A stretch of DNA of 33,632 nucleotides from Dyella sp. EPa41 (GTDB taxonomy: Bacteria; Pseudomonadota; Gammaproteobacteria; Xanthomonadales; Rhodanobacteraceae), in assembly GCF_016586165.1 (NCBI RefSeq), contig NZ_BCPR01000052.1:1-33632 (forward strand), in the 5' to 3' direction. Under the pieces are notes generated by a model that saw only the letters and a list, made by a program, of their open reading frames with translations, did not search any database and was not told where the DNA came from. Shown one piece after another: positions 1 through 7,547 of this stretch (its first letter is position 1; every line of letters starts with the position of its first letter). The position numbers and the translations under genes were made by a program.

Positions 1-185
1 GTGCGGTGCGAATAAATCCCCTCACGGCTCAACGACGTTGCCTTGAGTCCTCTTCGCCTCGGCGCGTGGCGGTGTAGCGGCTTCGTTCGAGGTAGAAATG
101 AGTGCATCTCGGCTGGCCTCGGTCGGCCGACGCTTCTATCTCTCGTACTGCTATGAGCCTTGGCTCTGAAGGCCATTTTCTTTGG

Positions 186-221
186 GTTACTTTTCTTTTG
201 GGCCAGCAAAAGAAAAGTGAC
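186..221. repeat. Hairpin-forming inverted repeat (ACTTTTCTTTT arms)
   Basis: The arms ACTTTTCTTTT and AAAAGAAAAGT are perfect 11 bp complements around the 8-nt loop GGGCCAGC. They extend to about 14 bp with one wobble pair. My recollection is that similar palindromes are dispersed between genes in Xanthomonadales and pseudomonads; only the inverted repeat itself is seen here. It could act as a bidirectional transcription stop, but there is no flanking gene end to confirm this. Confidence 0.6.
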
Positions 222-368
222 TCGAGCGTCCCACGGGACTAGCTTCGCGTCGCCGGCAGGGGATCGAAACGCCCGCCGCGTAGGCGGCATCCTCGCGGAA
301 GCATGGCAACCGAAGGCAACAGCCGCTTCACAAAAGCAACAACCATGCAGCCCACCGCGAAAGGCTGT

Positions 369-390
369 CGCGCACAGGGTGCGCTCCTAC
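369..390 (-). repeat. REP-like palindrome, single copy
   Basis: Read on the minus strand this is GTAG followed by GAGCGCACCCTGTGCGCG, i.e. a GTAG head and the palindrome GCGCAC-NNN-GTGCGC. The same 22-nt element occurs as inverted pairs at 4526-4606 and 25949-26033. The GTAG head is typical of the REP class mobilised by RAYT-type transposases; that link is family knowledge, and no RAYT gene lies in the window. Confidence 0.75.
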
Positions 391-437
391 AAGAGGGGGG
401 TGGGCGGGGCTATGGCGAGCACCCGCCCCTCACCCTG

Positions 438-504
438 CCCTCTCCTCGCCCCTCAAAGCTGTGGCCATCCATGGCCGCTCCCCGCATGCCCGGCGGGGAG
501 AGGG
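438..504. repeat. 13 bp inverted repeat enclosing a GGCCATCCATGGCC palindrome
   Basis: CCCTCTCCTCGCC at 438-450 pairs with GGCGGGGAGAGGG at 492-504 with one wobble. Inside, 463-476 reads GGCCATCCATGGCC, the same core palindrome that is repeated in the thrS leader at 3082-3220. It is probably a dispersed intergenic element. It lies just past the infC terminator. Confidence 0.55.
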
Positions 505-511
505 AAAGAGT

Positions 512-543
512 CAAAAAAGAAAAGCGGCCCGAAGGCCGCTTTT
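512..543 (-). terminator. Rho-independent terminator of infC
   Basis: Arms AAAAGCGGCC (520-529) and GGCCGCTTTT (534-543) form a 10 bp stem with a 4-nt loop. Read on the minus strand it is followed by a T-rich tail (TTTTCTTTTTTGA). It begins 19 nt past the infC stop codon, so the thrS-infC transcript can end here rather than run into rpmI-rplT. Confidence 0.85.
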
Positions 544-561
544 CCCCAGACTCCCCGAAAC

Positions 562-1086
562 TTACTTCTTCTTGGGTCCGATCATCATGACCATCTGGCG
601 ACCTTCCAGGCGGGGGAAGGACTCCACCACGCCGTTCTCGCCCACGTCCTCCTGGATCTTCTTGGCCAGGTTCTGGCCAAGGTCCTGGTGGGACATTTCG
701 CGGCCGCGGAAGCGGATGGTGACCTTGACCTTGTCGCCTTCCTCTAGGAAGCGAAGCATGTTGCGCAGCTTGATCTGGTAGTCGCCCACGTCCGTGACCG
801 GACGGAACTTCACTTCCTTGATCTCGACCTGCTTCTGCTTCTTCTTGGCCGCCTGGGCCTTCTTCTGGGCTTCGAACTTGAACTTGCCGTAGTCCATGAT
901 GCGGCAGACCGGCGGGTCGCCGTTCGGCTGGATCTCGACGAGGTCCAGACCGGCTTCCATGGCCATGCTGAGCGCTTCGTCGCGGCTCAGGATGCCCAGC
1001 TGTTCCGAATCGGGACCGATGACGCGAACGCGCGGAACGCGGATCTCGTGGTTACGGCGGTTGCCCTTAGTGTCGGTGGTAGCGAT
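562..1086 (-). CDS. infC: Translation initiation factor IF-3, starting at an ATC codon
   Basis: IF-3 binds the 30S subunit, blocks premature 50S joining and proofreads start codon-initiator tRNA pairing. The reading frame gives 174 residues (E. coli IF-3 has 180) ending in MMIGPKKK. The recognisable N-terminus ([22 protein letters not shown], 20 residues or so) lies upstream of the first ATG. No ATG, GTG or TTG exists at the right place; instead an ATC at 1086-1084 sits 8 nt after a perfect GGAGG (1099-1095). A non-AUG start is the known signature of infC autoregulation, because IF-3 discriminates against rare start codons (AUU in E. coli). The gene lies 45 bp after thrS, probably cotranscribed, and is followed by its own terminator. 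Starting at an internal ATG would remove about 40 conserved residues. Confidence is very high for identity and high for the ATC start. Confidence 0.95.
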   Translation of the reverse strand: MATTDTKGNRRNHEIRVPRVRVIGPDSEQLGILSRDEALSMAMEAGLDLVEIQPNGDPPVCRIMDYGKFKFEAQKKAQAAKKKQKQVEIKEVKFRPVTDVGDYQIKLRNMLRFLEEGDKVKVTIRFRGREMSHQDLGQNLAKKIQEDVGENGVVESFPRLEGRQMVMMIGPKKK

Positions 1087-1131
1087 ACCACTATCCTCCA
1101 GAAGAGTTCTTGTTTATGCCGGCCCGCGCGC

Positions 1132-3033
1132 TCAGCGGCGGGTCTCGGCTTCCAGGCGTTCGACGAAGGCGGCCAGCGGCATGCTGCCCAGGTCCTCGCC
1201 GGAACGGGTACGCACAGAAACGGACCCTGATTCCTTCTCGCGATCTCCGACCACCAGCAGGTAAGGGACTTTCTGCAACGTATGTTCGCGGATTTTATAG
1301 CCGACCTTCTCGTTGCGCAAATCGGCGTGCACGCGGAAACCTTTGTCGACAAGGGTTTGCGCTACCTCGCGGACATAATCGCCCTGCGCGTCCGTGATGC
1401 TGAACACGGCGGCCTGGACCGGCGCGAGCCAGGTCGGCAGCAGGCCGGCATGGTGCTCGATCAGGATGCCGATGAAGCGCTCCATCGACCCCACGATGGC
1501 ACGATGCAGCATCACCGGGTGACGACGCTGTGAATGCTCGTCCACGTACTCGGCACCCAGGCGCTCGGGCATCATGAAGTCCACCTGCATGGTGCCCACC
1601 TGCCAGGCGCGGCCGATGGAGTCCTTCATGTGGTACTCGATCTTCGGGCCGTAGAAGGCGCCCTCGCCCGGCAGCTCTTCCCATTTCACGCCGGCGGCGC
1701 CCAGGGCGGCACGCAACGCGTCTTCCGCGCGATCCCACACCTCGTCGCTGCCGATGCGCTTGTCGGGACGCAGCGCGATCTTCAGCGCGATGTCCTCGAA
1801 GCCGAAATCGCCATAGACCTTCATGGCCTGCTGGTGGAACGCCGTCACCTCGGACTCGATCTGCTCTTCGGTACAGAACACGTGGCCGTCGTCCTGCGTG
1901 AAGGCGCGCACGCGCATGATGCCGTGCAGCGCGCCCGAGGGCTCGTTGCGATGGCAGGCGCCAAATTCGCCGTAACGGATCGGCAGCTCGCGGTAGCTGT
2001 GCAGGTCGGTATTGAAGATCTGCACGTGGCCAGGGCAGTTCATGGGCTTGAGCGCGAACGTGTGCTTCTCCGACTCGGTGAAGAACATGTTCGCCTGGTA
2101 GTTGTCCCAATGGCCGGACTTCTTCCACAGCGACACGTCCAGCACCTGCGGACAACGCACTTCCTGGTAGCCGCTATTGCGGTACACGCGGCGCATGTAC
2201 TGCTCCACCTGCTGCCAGATGGCCCAGCCCTTCGGGTGCCAGAACACCATGCCGGGGCCTTCCTCCTGCTGATGGAACAGGTCCAGCGCCTTGCCGATCT
2301 TGCGATGGTCGCGCTTCTCGGCTTCTTCCAGCTGGTGCAGGTAAGCCTTGAGGTCCTTGTCGTTGAGCCACGCGGTGCCGTAGATGCGCGTCAGCATGGC
2401 GTTGTTGGAGTCGCCGCGCCAATACGCGCCGGCCACCTTCATCAGCTTGAACGCGCGCAGCTTGCCGGTGTTGGGCACGTGCGGGCCGCGGCAGAGGTCG
2501 GTGAACTCGCCCTGCGAATACAGCGAGAGTTCCTCGTTGGCGGGAATGCTCTCGATGATTTCGGCCTTGTATTCCTCACCCAGGCCGCGGAAGAAGCTCA
2601 CCGCGTCGTCGCGCGTCTTCACGCTGCGCGTCACCGGCAAGCCTTCCTTCACGATCTTTTCCATCTCCGCTTCGATCTTCACCAGATCGTCGGGCGTAAA
2701 CGGGCGCTCGTAGGCGAAGTCGTAATAGAAGCCGTTGTCGATCACCGGTCCGATGGTGACCTGCGCGCCGGGATACAGGCGCTGCACGGCCTGCGCCAGC
2801 AGGTGCGCCGTGGAGTGGCGCAGGATGTCCAGTGCTTCCGGGCTCTTGTCGGTGACGATTTCGAGGCTGGCGTCGTGCTCGATCGGGAAGCTGGCGTCCA
2901 CCAGCTTGCCGTCCACCTTGCCCGCCAAGGTGGCCTTGGCCAGGCCCGCACCTATGGAGGCAGCCACATCCTGCACCGTCACCGGATGTTCGAATGGGCG
3001 CTTGCTGCCGTCGGGTAGCGTAATTTCGATCAT
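1132..3033 (-). CDS. thrS: Threonine-tRNA ligase
   Basis: This class II synthetase charges tRNA-Thr in the cytoplasm. The 633 residues compare with 642 in E. coli. Domain order is: N-terminal TGS domain (about 1-60); editing domain with HSTAH (73-77) and CRGPH (181-185), which removes Ser mischarged on tRNA-Thr; catalytic core with the zinc ligand Cys in MNCPGH (C333) and His in DDGH (H384); motif 2 around RNEPSG; motif 3 near [14 protein letters not shown]; and a C-terminal anticodon-binding domain ending ERLEAETRR. The start [10 protein letters not shown] matches the family. It is the first gene of a thrS-infC unit. The roughly 360 nt upstream carry a promoter candidate, a short Thr-containing leader ORF, a terminator hairpin and tandem palindromic repeats. 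This suggests control by premature termination, although that is inferred. Confidence 0.98.
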   Translation of the reverse strand: MIEITLPDGSKRPFEHPVTVQDVAASIGAGLAKATLAGKVDGKLVDASFPIEHDASLEIVTDKSPEALDILRHSTAHLLAQAVQRLYPGAQVTIGPVIDNGFYYDFAYERPFTPDDLVKIEAEMEKIVKEGLPVTRSVKTRDDAVSFFRGLGEEYKAEIIESIPANEELSLYSQGEFTDLCRGPHVPNTGKLRAFKLMKVAGAYWRGDSNNAMLTRIYGTAWLNDKDLKAYLHQLEEAEKRDHRKIGKALDLFHQQEEGPGMVFWHPKGWAIWQQVEQYMRRVYRNSGYQEVRCPQVLDVSLWKKSGHWDNYQANMFFTESEKHTFALKPMNCPGHVQIFNTDLHSYRELPIRYGEFGACHRNEPSGALHGIMRVRAFTQDDGHVFCTEEQIESEVTAFHQQAMKVYGDFGFEDIALKIALRPDKRIGSDEVWDRAEDALRAALGAAGVKWEELPGEGAFYGPKIEYHMKDSIGRAWQVGTMQVDFMMPERLGAEYVDEHSQRRHPVMLHRAIVGSMERFIGILIEHHAGLLPTWLAPVQAAVFSITDAQGDYVREVAQTLVDKGFRVHADLRNEKVGYKIREHTLQKVPYLLVVGDREKESGSVSVRTRSGEDLGSMPLAAFVERLEAETRR

Positions 3034-3081
3034 GTCCGTACCTGTTCGCCCGCCATATCAAAGCGTGCTTTTTTTGAAGAG

Positions 3082-3250
3082 TCCGGCCATGGATGGCCGG
3101 TTTGGCTTTCGTCCGCCTGGATGGCGGACATTCCTTTAATCGTCCGGCCATGGATGGCCGGTCTGGCTTTCGTCCGCCTGGATGGCGGACATTCCATGGA
3201 TCGTCCGCCCATGAATGGCCGGTTTTGCTTTTCGCCCGCCTCGACGGCAG
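3082..3250. repeat. Three tandem 61-bp units, each with two palindromes, in the thrS leader
   Basis: Units start at 3082, 3143 and 3204, an exact 61 bp period. Units 1 and 2 are nearly identical; unit 3 is diverged and shortened. Each carries CCGGCCATGGATGGCCGG (8 bp arms) and, about 10 bp on, GTCCGCCTGGATGGCGGAC (7 bp arms, 5-nt loop); unit 3 keeps degenerate versions. The array lies between the leader terminator and the thrS start, so it would be transcribed as a string of hairpins. The core GGCCAT-ATGGCC palindrome recurs at 463-476. Repeats are not separated by unique spacers, so this is not a CRISPR. Confidence 0.9.
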
Positions 3251-3254
3251 GCAC

Positions 3255-3277
3255 AAAAAAAGAGCGCCAAGCGCCCT
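3255..3277 (-). terminator. Intrinsic terminator inside the thrS leader (candidate attenuator)
   Basis: Read on the minus strand, AGGGCGC (3277-3271) pairs with GCGCTCT (3267-3261), 7 bp with one G-U, around a 3-nt loop. A run of seven T (3261-3255) follows immediately. No minus-strand gene ends upstream, because the neighbouring gene at 3495 is transcribed the other way. The terminator can therefore act only on transcripts heading for thrS or on antisense RNA. A segment at 3345-3358 could pair with the same bases instead (see findings). Confidence 0.65.
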
Positions 3278-3302
3278 TCCTGAAAACAAGGCGTGGCGAA
3301 GG

Positions 3303-3329
3303 TCAGCGTTGGAAGCTCGTAGTTGCCAT
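3303..3329 (-). CDS. Candidate 8-residue thrS leader peptide (MATTSFQR)
   Basis: ATG GCA ACT ACG AGC TTC CAA CGC TGA encodes MATTSFQR with two adjacent Thr codons. It ends 26 nt before the poly-T terminator hairpin in the thrS leader. The frame sits inside a possible hairpin: 3301-3309 pairs with 3335-3344, 9 bp with one bulged base. The layout is that of a translation-coupled attenuator, in which scarcity of charged tRNA-Thr would stall the ribosome. The ribosome binding site is weak (GAG about 8 nt upstream), and two Thr codons is a modest number compared with classical leaders. Function is inference. Confidence 0.4.
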   Translation of the reverse strand: MATTSFQR

Positions 3330-3391
3330 GTCACACGCTCGACCGGCGCTTTGGGCGCGGGCCACCTTGTCTCCGATGAATGCGTAGCGGA

Positions 3392-3421
3392 ACGCTAGTT
3401 TAGCCGACCTCGGCCTGTCAA
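3392..3421 (-). promoter_or_regulatory. Candidate thrS promoter
   Basis: On the minus strand a perfect -35 TTGACA (3421-3416) is followed, after 18 nt, by TAGCGT (3397-3392), a weak -10. The start site would be near 3385. This is upstream of the antiterminator segment, leader ORF and terminator, so the mRNA would contain them all. Confidence 0.4.
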
Positions 3422-3494
3422 TTCAGCACGCCGCGACAGCCGGTCTCAACGCGGCGGGCGATAGAATGGGCGGCTGCCCCTCGGAGACTTCCTC

Positions 3495-4508
3495 ATGCGC
3501 ATCCTCGTCACCGGAACCGCCGGGTTCATCGGCTCGTCCCTGGCGGAGCGCCTGCTGGCCCGGGGCGACGAGGTCTACGGCATCGACAACCACAACGACT
3601 ATTACGATCCGGCGCTCAAGGAAGCTCGCCTGGCCCGCTTTGCGACGCACCCGAACTACACCCATCTGCGAGCCGACCTGGCCGATGCCGATGCCATGAA
3701 TCGCGCGTTCGCGGATTTCGAGCCGAAGCGCGTCGTGAACCTGGCTGCCCAGGCCGGCGTGCGCTACTCGCTGAAGAATCCGCAAGCCTACGTGCAGAGC
3801 AACCTGGTCGGCTTCGTCAACATGTTGGAAGCCTGCCGCCACGGCAGGATCGAACACCTGGTCTACGCATCGTCCAGCTCCGTGTACGGCGCCAATCGCA
3901 AGCTGCCATTCGCCATCGACGACGCGGTCGATCATCCGGTGAGCCTGTACGCAGCGAGCAAGAAGGCCAACGAGCTTATGGCGCACACGTACAGCCATCT
4001 GTACGACCTACCCACGACGGGCCTGCGCTTCTTCACCGTGTACGGCCCGTGGGGCCGTCCGGACATGTCGCCCATGCTGTTCGCCGATCGCATCAGCCGT
4101 GGCGAGCCGATCGACGTCTTCAATTACGGCAAGCACAGCCGCGATTTCACCTATATCGACGATATCGTCGCAGGCGTGATCCGCACGCTGGACCACACGG
4201 CCAGCCCCGATGGCGCCCATGACGCGCTGCATCCCCATCCAGGCACATCGAGCGCGCCGTACCGCGTCTACAACATCGGCAACGATCAACCCGTGCAGCT
4301 GCTTCGCTTCATCGAACTGATGGAACGGCACCTGGGCCGAACGGTGGAAAAACGCCTTTTGCCGATGCAGCCGGGCGATGTGCCCGATACCTGGGCCGAC
4401 GTGTCGGCACTTCGGCGCGACGTGGGCTATGCGCCGAATACGTCCATCGAGGAAGGCGTGGCGCGGTTCGTGGCCTGGTATCGCGAGTATTTCCAGCGCG
4501 GGGAATGA
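3495..4508 (+). CDS. NAD-dependent epimerase, UDP-glucuronate 4-epimerase-like
   Basis: The 337-residue extended short-chain dehydrogenase probably interconverts UDP-glucuronate and UDP-galacturonate for surface polysaccharide synthesis in the cytoplasm. Residues 7-13 (GTAGFIG) form the NAD-binding glycine motif, D31 should contact the NAD ribose, and the catalytic Tyr/Lys pair is Y152/K156 (YAASK) after the SSSSVYG strand (127-132). The segment DNHNDYYDPALKEARL (31-46) is characteristic of UDP-glucuronate epimerases (LpsL/CapI group) rather than GalE. The start is supported by GGAG 8 nt upstream (3483-3486). It is a single gene divergent from thrS and convergent with hemJ, with no glycosyltransferases nearby, so the polymer it serves is unknown. 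Substrate is inferred from the motif. Confidence 0.88.
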   Translation: MRILVTGTAGFIGSSLAERLLARGDEVYGIDNHNDYYDPALKEARLARFATHPNYTHLRADLADADAMNRAFADFEPKRVVNLAAQAGVRYSLKNPQAYVQSNLVGFVNMLEACRHGRIEHLVYASSSSVYGANRKLPFAIDDAVDHPVSLYAASKKANELMAHTYSHLYDLPTTGLRFFTVYGPWGRPDMSPMLFADRISRGEPIDVFNYGKHSRDFTYIDDIVAGVIRTLDHTASPDGAHDALHPHPGTSSAPYRVYNIGNDQPVQLLRFIELMERHLGRTVEKRLLPMQPGDVPDTWADVSALRRDVGYAPNTSIEEGVARFVAWYREYFQRGE

Positions 4509-4525
4509 TTTCCCCATTTCCCACT

Positions 4526-4606
4526 GTAGGAGCGCACCCAGTGCGCGACCGCAGAGCCACGGATTTGTCTCTCCGCAGGCTTTTCGCGCACTGGGTGCGC
4601 TCCTGC
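4526..4606. repeat. Inverted pair of REP-like palindromes (BIME-type)
   Basis: 4526-4547 (GTAGGAGCGCACCCAGTGCG plus CG) and 4585-4606, the same 22-nt element inverted with a GCAG head, differ by one base. Each is itself palindromic around GCGCAC-CCA-GTGCGC. The pair lies between two convergent stop codons, a usual location for such elements. It may fold the ends of both transcripts. Related copies are at 369-390 and 25949-26033. Confidence 0.85.
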
Positions 4607-4613
4607 AAAAACG

Positions 4614-5060
4614 TCAGAACGGCTTGGCGATCACCAGGAAGATCACGCCCAGCAGGACGAATACCGGCAGCTCGTTCATGATGCGCAAGGTCTTCGACGA
4701 CGGCAGCGCCCCGCCACTCTCGCTGCGCTTGAGCAGGCGCCCGGTCCAGATGAAATAGGCGAGCAGCAGTGCGACCAGCCCCAGCTTGGCATGCAGCCAG
4801 TGGGCATCGCCAAAGTTCGGCAGGACGCCAGGAAACACGCGCCAGCCCTGCCACAGCGTCAGCCCCAGCAGAAACGCGAGGCCGAACATGTTGTGGCCGA
4901 AGCGGTACAGGCGCCGCCCCATCAGCACCAGGCGCGCCTTCACGGCCGGCTCGCTGCCCGCCTCCGCCACGTTCACCAGGATGCGCGGCAGGTAGAACAC
5001 CGTGGCCATCCAGGCCATGACGAACAACAGATGGAAGCTCTTGATCCACAGGTAGGTCAT
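4614..5060 (-). CDS. hemJ: HemJ-like membrane protein (protoporphyrinogen IX oxidase)
   Basis: HemJ oxidises protoporphyrinogen IX to protoporphyrin IX in haem synthesis at the inner membrane. The 148 residues match the family length (about 140-150). The N-terminus MTYLWIKSFHLLFVMAWMATVFYLPR carries the conserved His (H10) in the first membrane helix and the FYLPR segment typical of HemJ. Three further hydrophobic helices follow, the third starting with LHAKLGL. The start is set by AGGAG 7 nt upstream of the ATG at 5060; a longer frame reaching 5234 runs through the terminator hairpin and has no such signal. It is a single gene; a REP pair follows its stop. CopD-like copper proteins are a distant alternative, but the H10 segment favours HemJ. 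Confidence 0.85.
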   Translation of the reverse strand: MTYLWIKSFHLLFVMAWMATVFYLPRILVNVAEAGSEPAVKARLVLMGRRLYRFGHNMFGLAFLLGLTLWQGWRVFPGVLPNFGDAHWLHAKLGLVALLLAYFIWTGRLLKRSESGGALPSSKTLRIMNELPVFVLLGVIFLVIAKPF

Positions 5061-5171
5061 CGACTGGCTCCTTGGGGCGACAGTGGCCAAGTATCGCCAT
5101 CGCCGCCACTCCTGTCTGCCTGCGGTCGCGACGGAGCCCGACCGGCTGGCTGCGGCGTCGACGCACCGAGC

Positions 5172-5210
5172 GCAAAAAGAAACGGCGCGAACCCGAGGGT
5201 CGCGCCGTTT
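5172..5210 (-). terminator. Terminator of tRNA-Val
   Basis: AAACGGCGCG (5180-5189) pairs with CGCGCCGTTT (5201-5210), extended inward by ACCC/GGGT. On the minus strand it is followed by TTTCTTTTT. It lies about 10 nt beyond the tRNA 3' end. Confidence 0.85.
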
Positions 5211-5219
5211 CGTCGGTAT

Positions 5220-5294
5220 TGGTGGGCGGTACAAGGATCGAACTTGTGACCCCTACCATGTCAAGGTAGTGCTCTACCGCTGAGCTAACCGCCC
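5220..5294 (-). tRNA. tRNA-Val, anticodon GAC
   Basis: 75 nt including an encoded CCA. The acceptor stem is GGGCGGT paired with ACCGCCC, with discriminator A. The D arm contains TAGCTCAGCGGTAGAGC, the anticodon arm CTACC-TTGACAT-GGTAG has anticodon GAC, and the T arm holds GTTCGATCC. It is flanked by a good promoter and a terminator, so it is a stand-alone unit. Confidence 0.97.
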
Positions 5295-5326
5295 GAAGCT
5301 CGCCCGGCATGCCGTGCGAGCCGCGC

Positions 5327-5355
5327 AGTATACGTGCTCTGGCGGCCGGCGACAA
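5327..5355 (-). promoter_or_regulatory. Promoter of tRNA-Val
   Basis: On the minus strand TTGTCG (5355-5350), a 17-nt spacer, then TATACT (5332-5327; 5 of 6 consensus bases). The predicted start leaves a leader of about 25 nt containing the small palindrome GCTCGC...GCGAGC, consistent with a processed 5' end. Confidence 0.7.
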
Positions 5356-5375
5356 CCGCCCCGGCGGCGAAACCA

Positions 5376-7400
5376 TCACCGCAGGGCTTTTTCCCGCAAC
5401 TGATGGATCTGGTCGCGGATCCGCGCGGCCTCCTCGAACTCCAGGTTCTCGGCGTGCTTGTACATCTGCGCCTCCAGCTTCTTGATCATCGCCGAGGCCT
5501 GTTCGGCGTTCAGCGCGCCGTAGTCCGCTCCACGCTCCGCCACGGCCGCAGACTTCTTGTCGCCACGACGACCGCGACCGCGGCCCGGCGCCTCGCCGCG
5601 GGCGCCTTCCATGATGTCGGCGATCCGTCGCACGACCGACTGCGGGGTGATGCCGTGCGCCTCGTTGTAGGCCTGCTGCTTTTCGCGGCGGCGCGCGGTC
5701 TCGTCCATCGCCGCCTGCATCGACCGGGTGATCGAGTCCGCATAAAGGATGGCCTTGCCCCGCACGTTGCGTGCCGCGCGGCCAATGGTCTGGATCAGCG
5801 AGCCGGTCGAACGCAGGAAACCCTCCTTGTCCGCATCGAGGATGGCCACCAGCGACACCTCGGGCATGTCCAGGCCCTCGCGCAGCAGGTTGATGCCCAC
5901 CAGCACGTCGAACTCGCCCAGGCGCAGGTCGCGGATGATCTCCACGCGCTCCACCGTTTCGATATCCGAATGGAGGTAACGCACCTTCACGCCGTGCTCG
6001 CCGAGGTACTCGGTGAGGTTCTCGGCCATGCGCTTGGTCAACGTGGTCACCAGCACGCGATCGCCCATGGCGACGCGCTTGTTGACCTCGCCCAGCAAGT
6101 CGTCCACTTGGGTGCGCACCGGGCGCACTTCCACTTCGGGATCGACGAGGCCGGTCGGGCGCACCACCAGCTCGACGATGGCATCGCCTGATTTCTGCAA
6201 TTCGTAGTCGCGCGGCGTGGCCGACACGTAGATCGACCGCGGTGCGCGCGCCTCCCATTCCTCGAAGCGCAGCGGGCGATTGTCCATCGCCGACGGCAGG
6301 CGAAAACCGAACTCCACCAGCGTTTCCTTGCGCGAGCGGTCGCCCTTGTACATGGCGCCCAGCTGCGGAATGGTCACATGCGATTCGTCGACCACCAGCA
6401 GCGCATCCGGCGGCAGGTAGTCGAACAAGGTCGGCGGCGGCTCGCCCGGGCCGCGCCGCGTGAGGTGGCGCGAGTAGTTCTCGATGCCCTGGCAGTAACC
6501 CACCTCGGCCATCATCTCGATATCGAAGCGCGTGCGCTGGTCCAGGCGCTGCGCCTCGACCAGCTTGTTGTCCTTGTACAGCTGCTCCAGGCGCTCCTTC
6601 AGCTCGACCTTGATGGTCTCGATCGCGTTGAGCACGCTTTCGCGCGTACTCGCGTAGTGCGTACGCGGATACACCGTGTAGCGCGGCACCTTGCGTATCG
6701 TCTCGCCGGTGAGCGGATCGAACAACGCCATGTTCTCCACTTCGCCGTCGAAAAGCTCGATGCGCAACGCTTCGGTTTCCGATTCGGCCGGAAAGACGTC
6801 GATCACTTCGCCACGCACGCGATAGGTACCGCGCCGCAATTCCATCTCGTTGCGCGTGTACTGCAGCTCGGTGAGCTGGCGGATCAGCGCGCGCTGGTCG
6901 ATGCGCTCGCCCTTGGCCAGGATCAGGCGCAGCGACAGGTAGTCTTCCGGGTCGCCCAGGCCGTAGATCGCCGATACCGTGGCCACGATCAGGGAGTCCT
7001 TGCGCGACAGCAGCGCCTTGGTCGCCGCCAATCGCATCTGCTCAATGTGGTCGTTGATCGAGGCATCCTTCTCGATATACGTATCGGATGCGGCGACATA
7101 CGCCTCCGGCTGGTAGTAGTCGTAGTAGCTGACGAAGTATTCCACCGCGTTGTGCGGGAAGAATTCCTTGAATTCGCCATACAGCTGCGCGGCCAGCGTC
7201 TTGTTGGGCGCCAGCACGATGGTGGGGCGCTGGATCTTCTCGATCACGTTGGCGATCGTGAAGGTCTTGCCCGAGCCGGTGACGCCCAGCAGCGTCTGTG
7301 CCGCGAGGCCGGCCTCGAAGCCTTCGCTCAACGTGCGGATGGCATTGGGCTGGTCGCCCGACGGCTTGTAGGGGGAGACGAGTTCGAAGCGGTCAGTCAT
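5376..7400 (-). CDS. uvrB: Excinuclease ABC subunit B
   Basis: UvrB is the damage-verifying helicase-like subunit of nucleotide excision repair. It is loaded by UvrA and recruits UvrC. The 674 residues from [10 protein letters not shown] equal the E. coli length (673). Walker A GVTGSGKT lies at 39-46, the aromatic beta-hairpin [11 protein letters not shown] at about 92-102, the DEAD-type box VDESHVT follows, then the helicase motifs and a C-terminal UVR domain ([28 protein letters not shown]) for UvrC contact. The chosen ATG at 7400 matches the family N-terminus; the frame stays open to 7451, but the upstream ATGs overlap a TAAAAT -10-like box. The ribosome binding site is weak. A palindrome at 7444-7462 lies just upstream. 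No LexA-type box was recognised. Confidence 0.97.
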   Translation of the reverse strand: MTDRFELVSPYKPSGDQPNAIRTLSEGFEAGLAAQTLLGVTGSGKTFTIANVIEKIQRPTIVLAPNKTLAAQLYGEFKEFFPHNAVEYFVSYYDYYQPEAYVAASDTYIEKDASINDHIEQMRLAATKALLSRKDSLIVATVSAIYGLGDPEDYLSLRLILAKGERIDQRALIRQLTELQYTRNEMELRRGTYRVRGEVIDVFPAESETEALRIELFDGEVENMALFDPLTGETIRKVPRYTVYPRTHYASTRESVLNAIETIKVELKERLEQLYKDNKLVEAQRLDQRTRFDIEMMAEVGYCQGIENYSRHLTRRGPGEPPPTLFDYLPPDALLVVDESHVTIPQLGAMYKGDRSRKETLVEFGFRLPSAMDNRPLRFEEWEARAPRSIYVSATPRDYELQKSGDAIVELVVRPTGLVDPEVEVRPVRTQVDDLLGEVNKRVAMGDRVLVTTLTKRMAENLTEYLGEHGVKVRYLHSDIETVERVEIIRDLRLGEFDVLVGINLLREGLDMPEVSLVAILDADKEGFLRSTGSLIQTIGRAARNVRGKAILYADSITRSMQAAMDETARRREKQQAYNEAHGITPQSVVRRIADIMEGARGEAPGRGRGRRGDKKSAAVAERGADYGALNAEQASAMIKKLEAQMYKHAENLEFEEAARIRDQIHQLREKALR

Positions 7401-7428
7401 GGGAGTCCACATGCGGTCGCATTCCGGC

Positions 7429-7462
7429 ATTTTAAATCGCCCTGCTGACAAATCCTGTCAGC
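7429..7462 (-). promoter_or_regulatory. Candidate uvrB promoter with upstream palindrome
   Basis: TAAAAT (7434-7429, minus) is a good -10, placing a start near 7422 and a leader of about 20 nt before the ATG at 7400. Upstream, GCTGACA-AATCC-TGTCAGC (7444-7462) is a perfect palindrome with 7 bp arms that covers the expected -35 area. No properly spaced -35 is visible, which would suit an activator- or repressor-bound site. This is inference. Confidence 0.4.
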
Positions 7463-7547
7463 AACCTATGACGCATGCCTCGTGAGCGCGATGACTGCGG
7501 GTCATGAAGGTCATCGCTAGCCTCCATTTTTCCGTAGATGCAGGAAG

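Larger units (their letters stand above)
1..505. other. Gene-free, repeat-rich intergenic stretch
   Basis: I find no supportable gene here. Short open frames exist but carry no recognisable family signature, lack a ribosome binding site and run through palindromic repeats. The stretch contains an 11-14 bp hairpin repeat, one REP-like palindrome and a 13 bp inverted repeat, listed separately. In many gammaproteobacteria rpmI and rplT follow infC closely; they are not present in these bases. They may lie beyond the window edge. Confidence 0.7.

Noticed and set aside
1534-3018. 494-codon plus-strand frame antisense to thrS
   Set aside because: Shadow of thrS, which has every class II motif.
3082-3250. 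Tandem repeats as a CRISPR array
   Set aside because: The 61-bp units repeat entirely, without unique spacers, and no cas gene is present.
4309-6258. 649-codon minus-strand frame across epimerase, hemJ, tRNA-Val and uvrB
   Set aside because: It reads through a tRNA gene and three genuine genes in the wrong frame.
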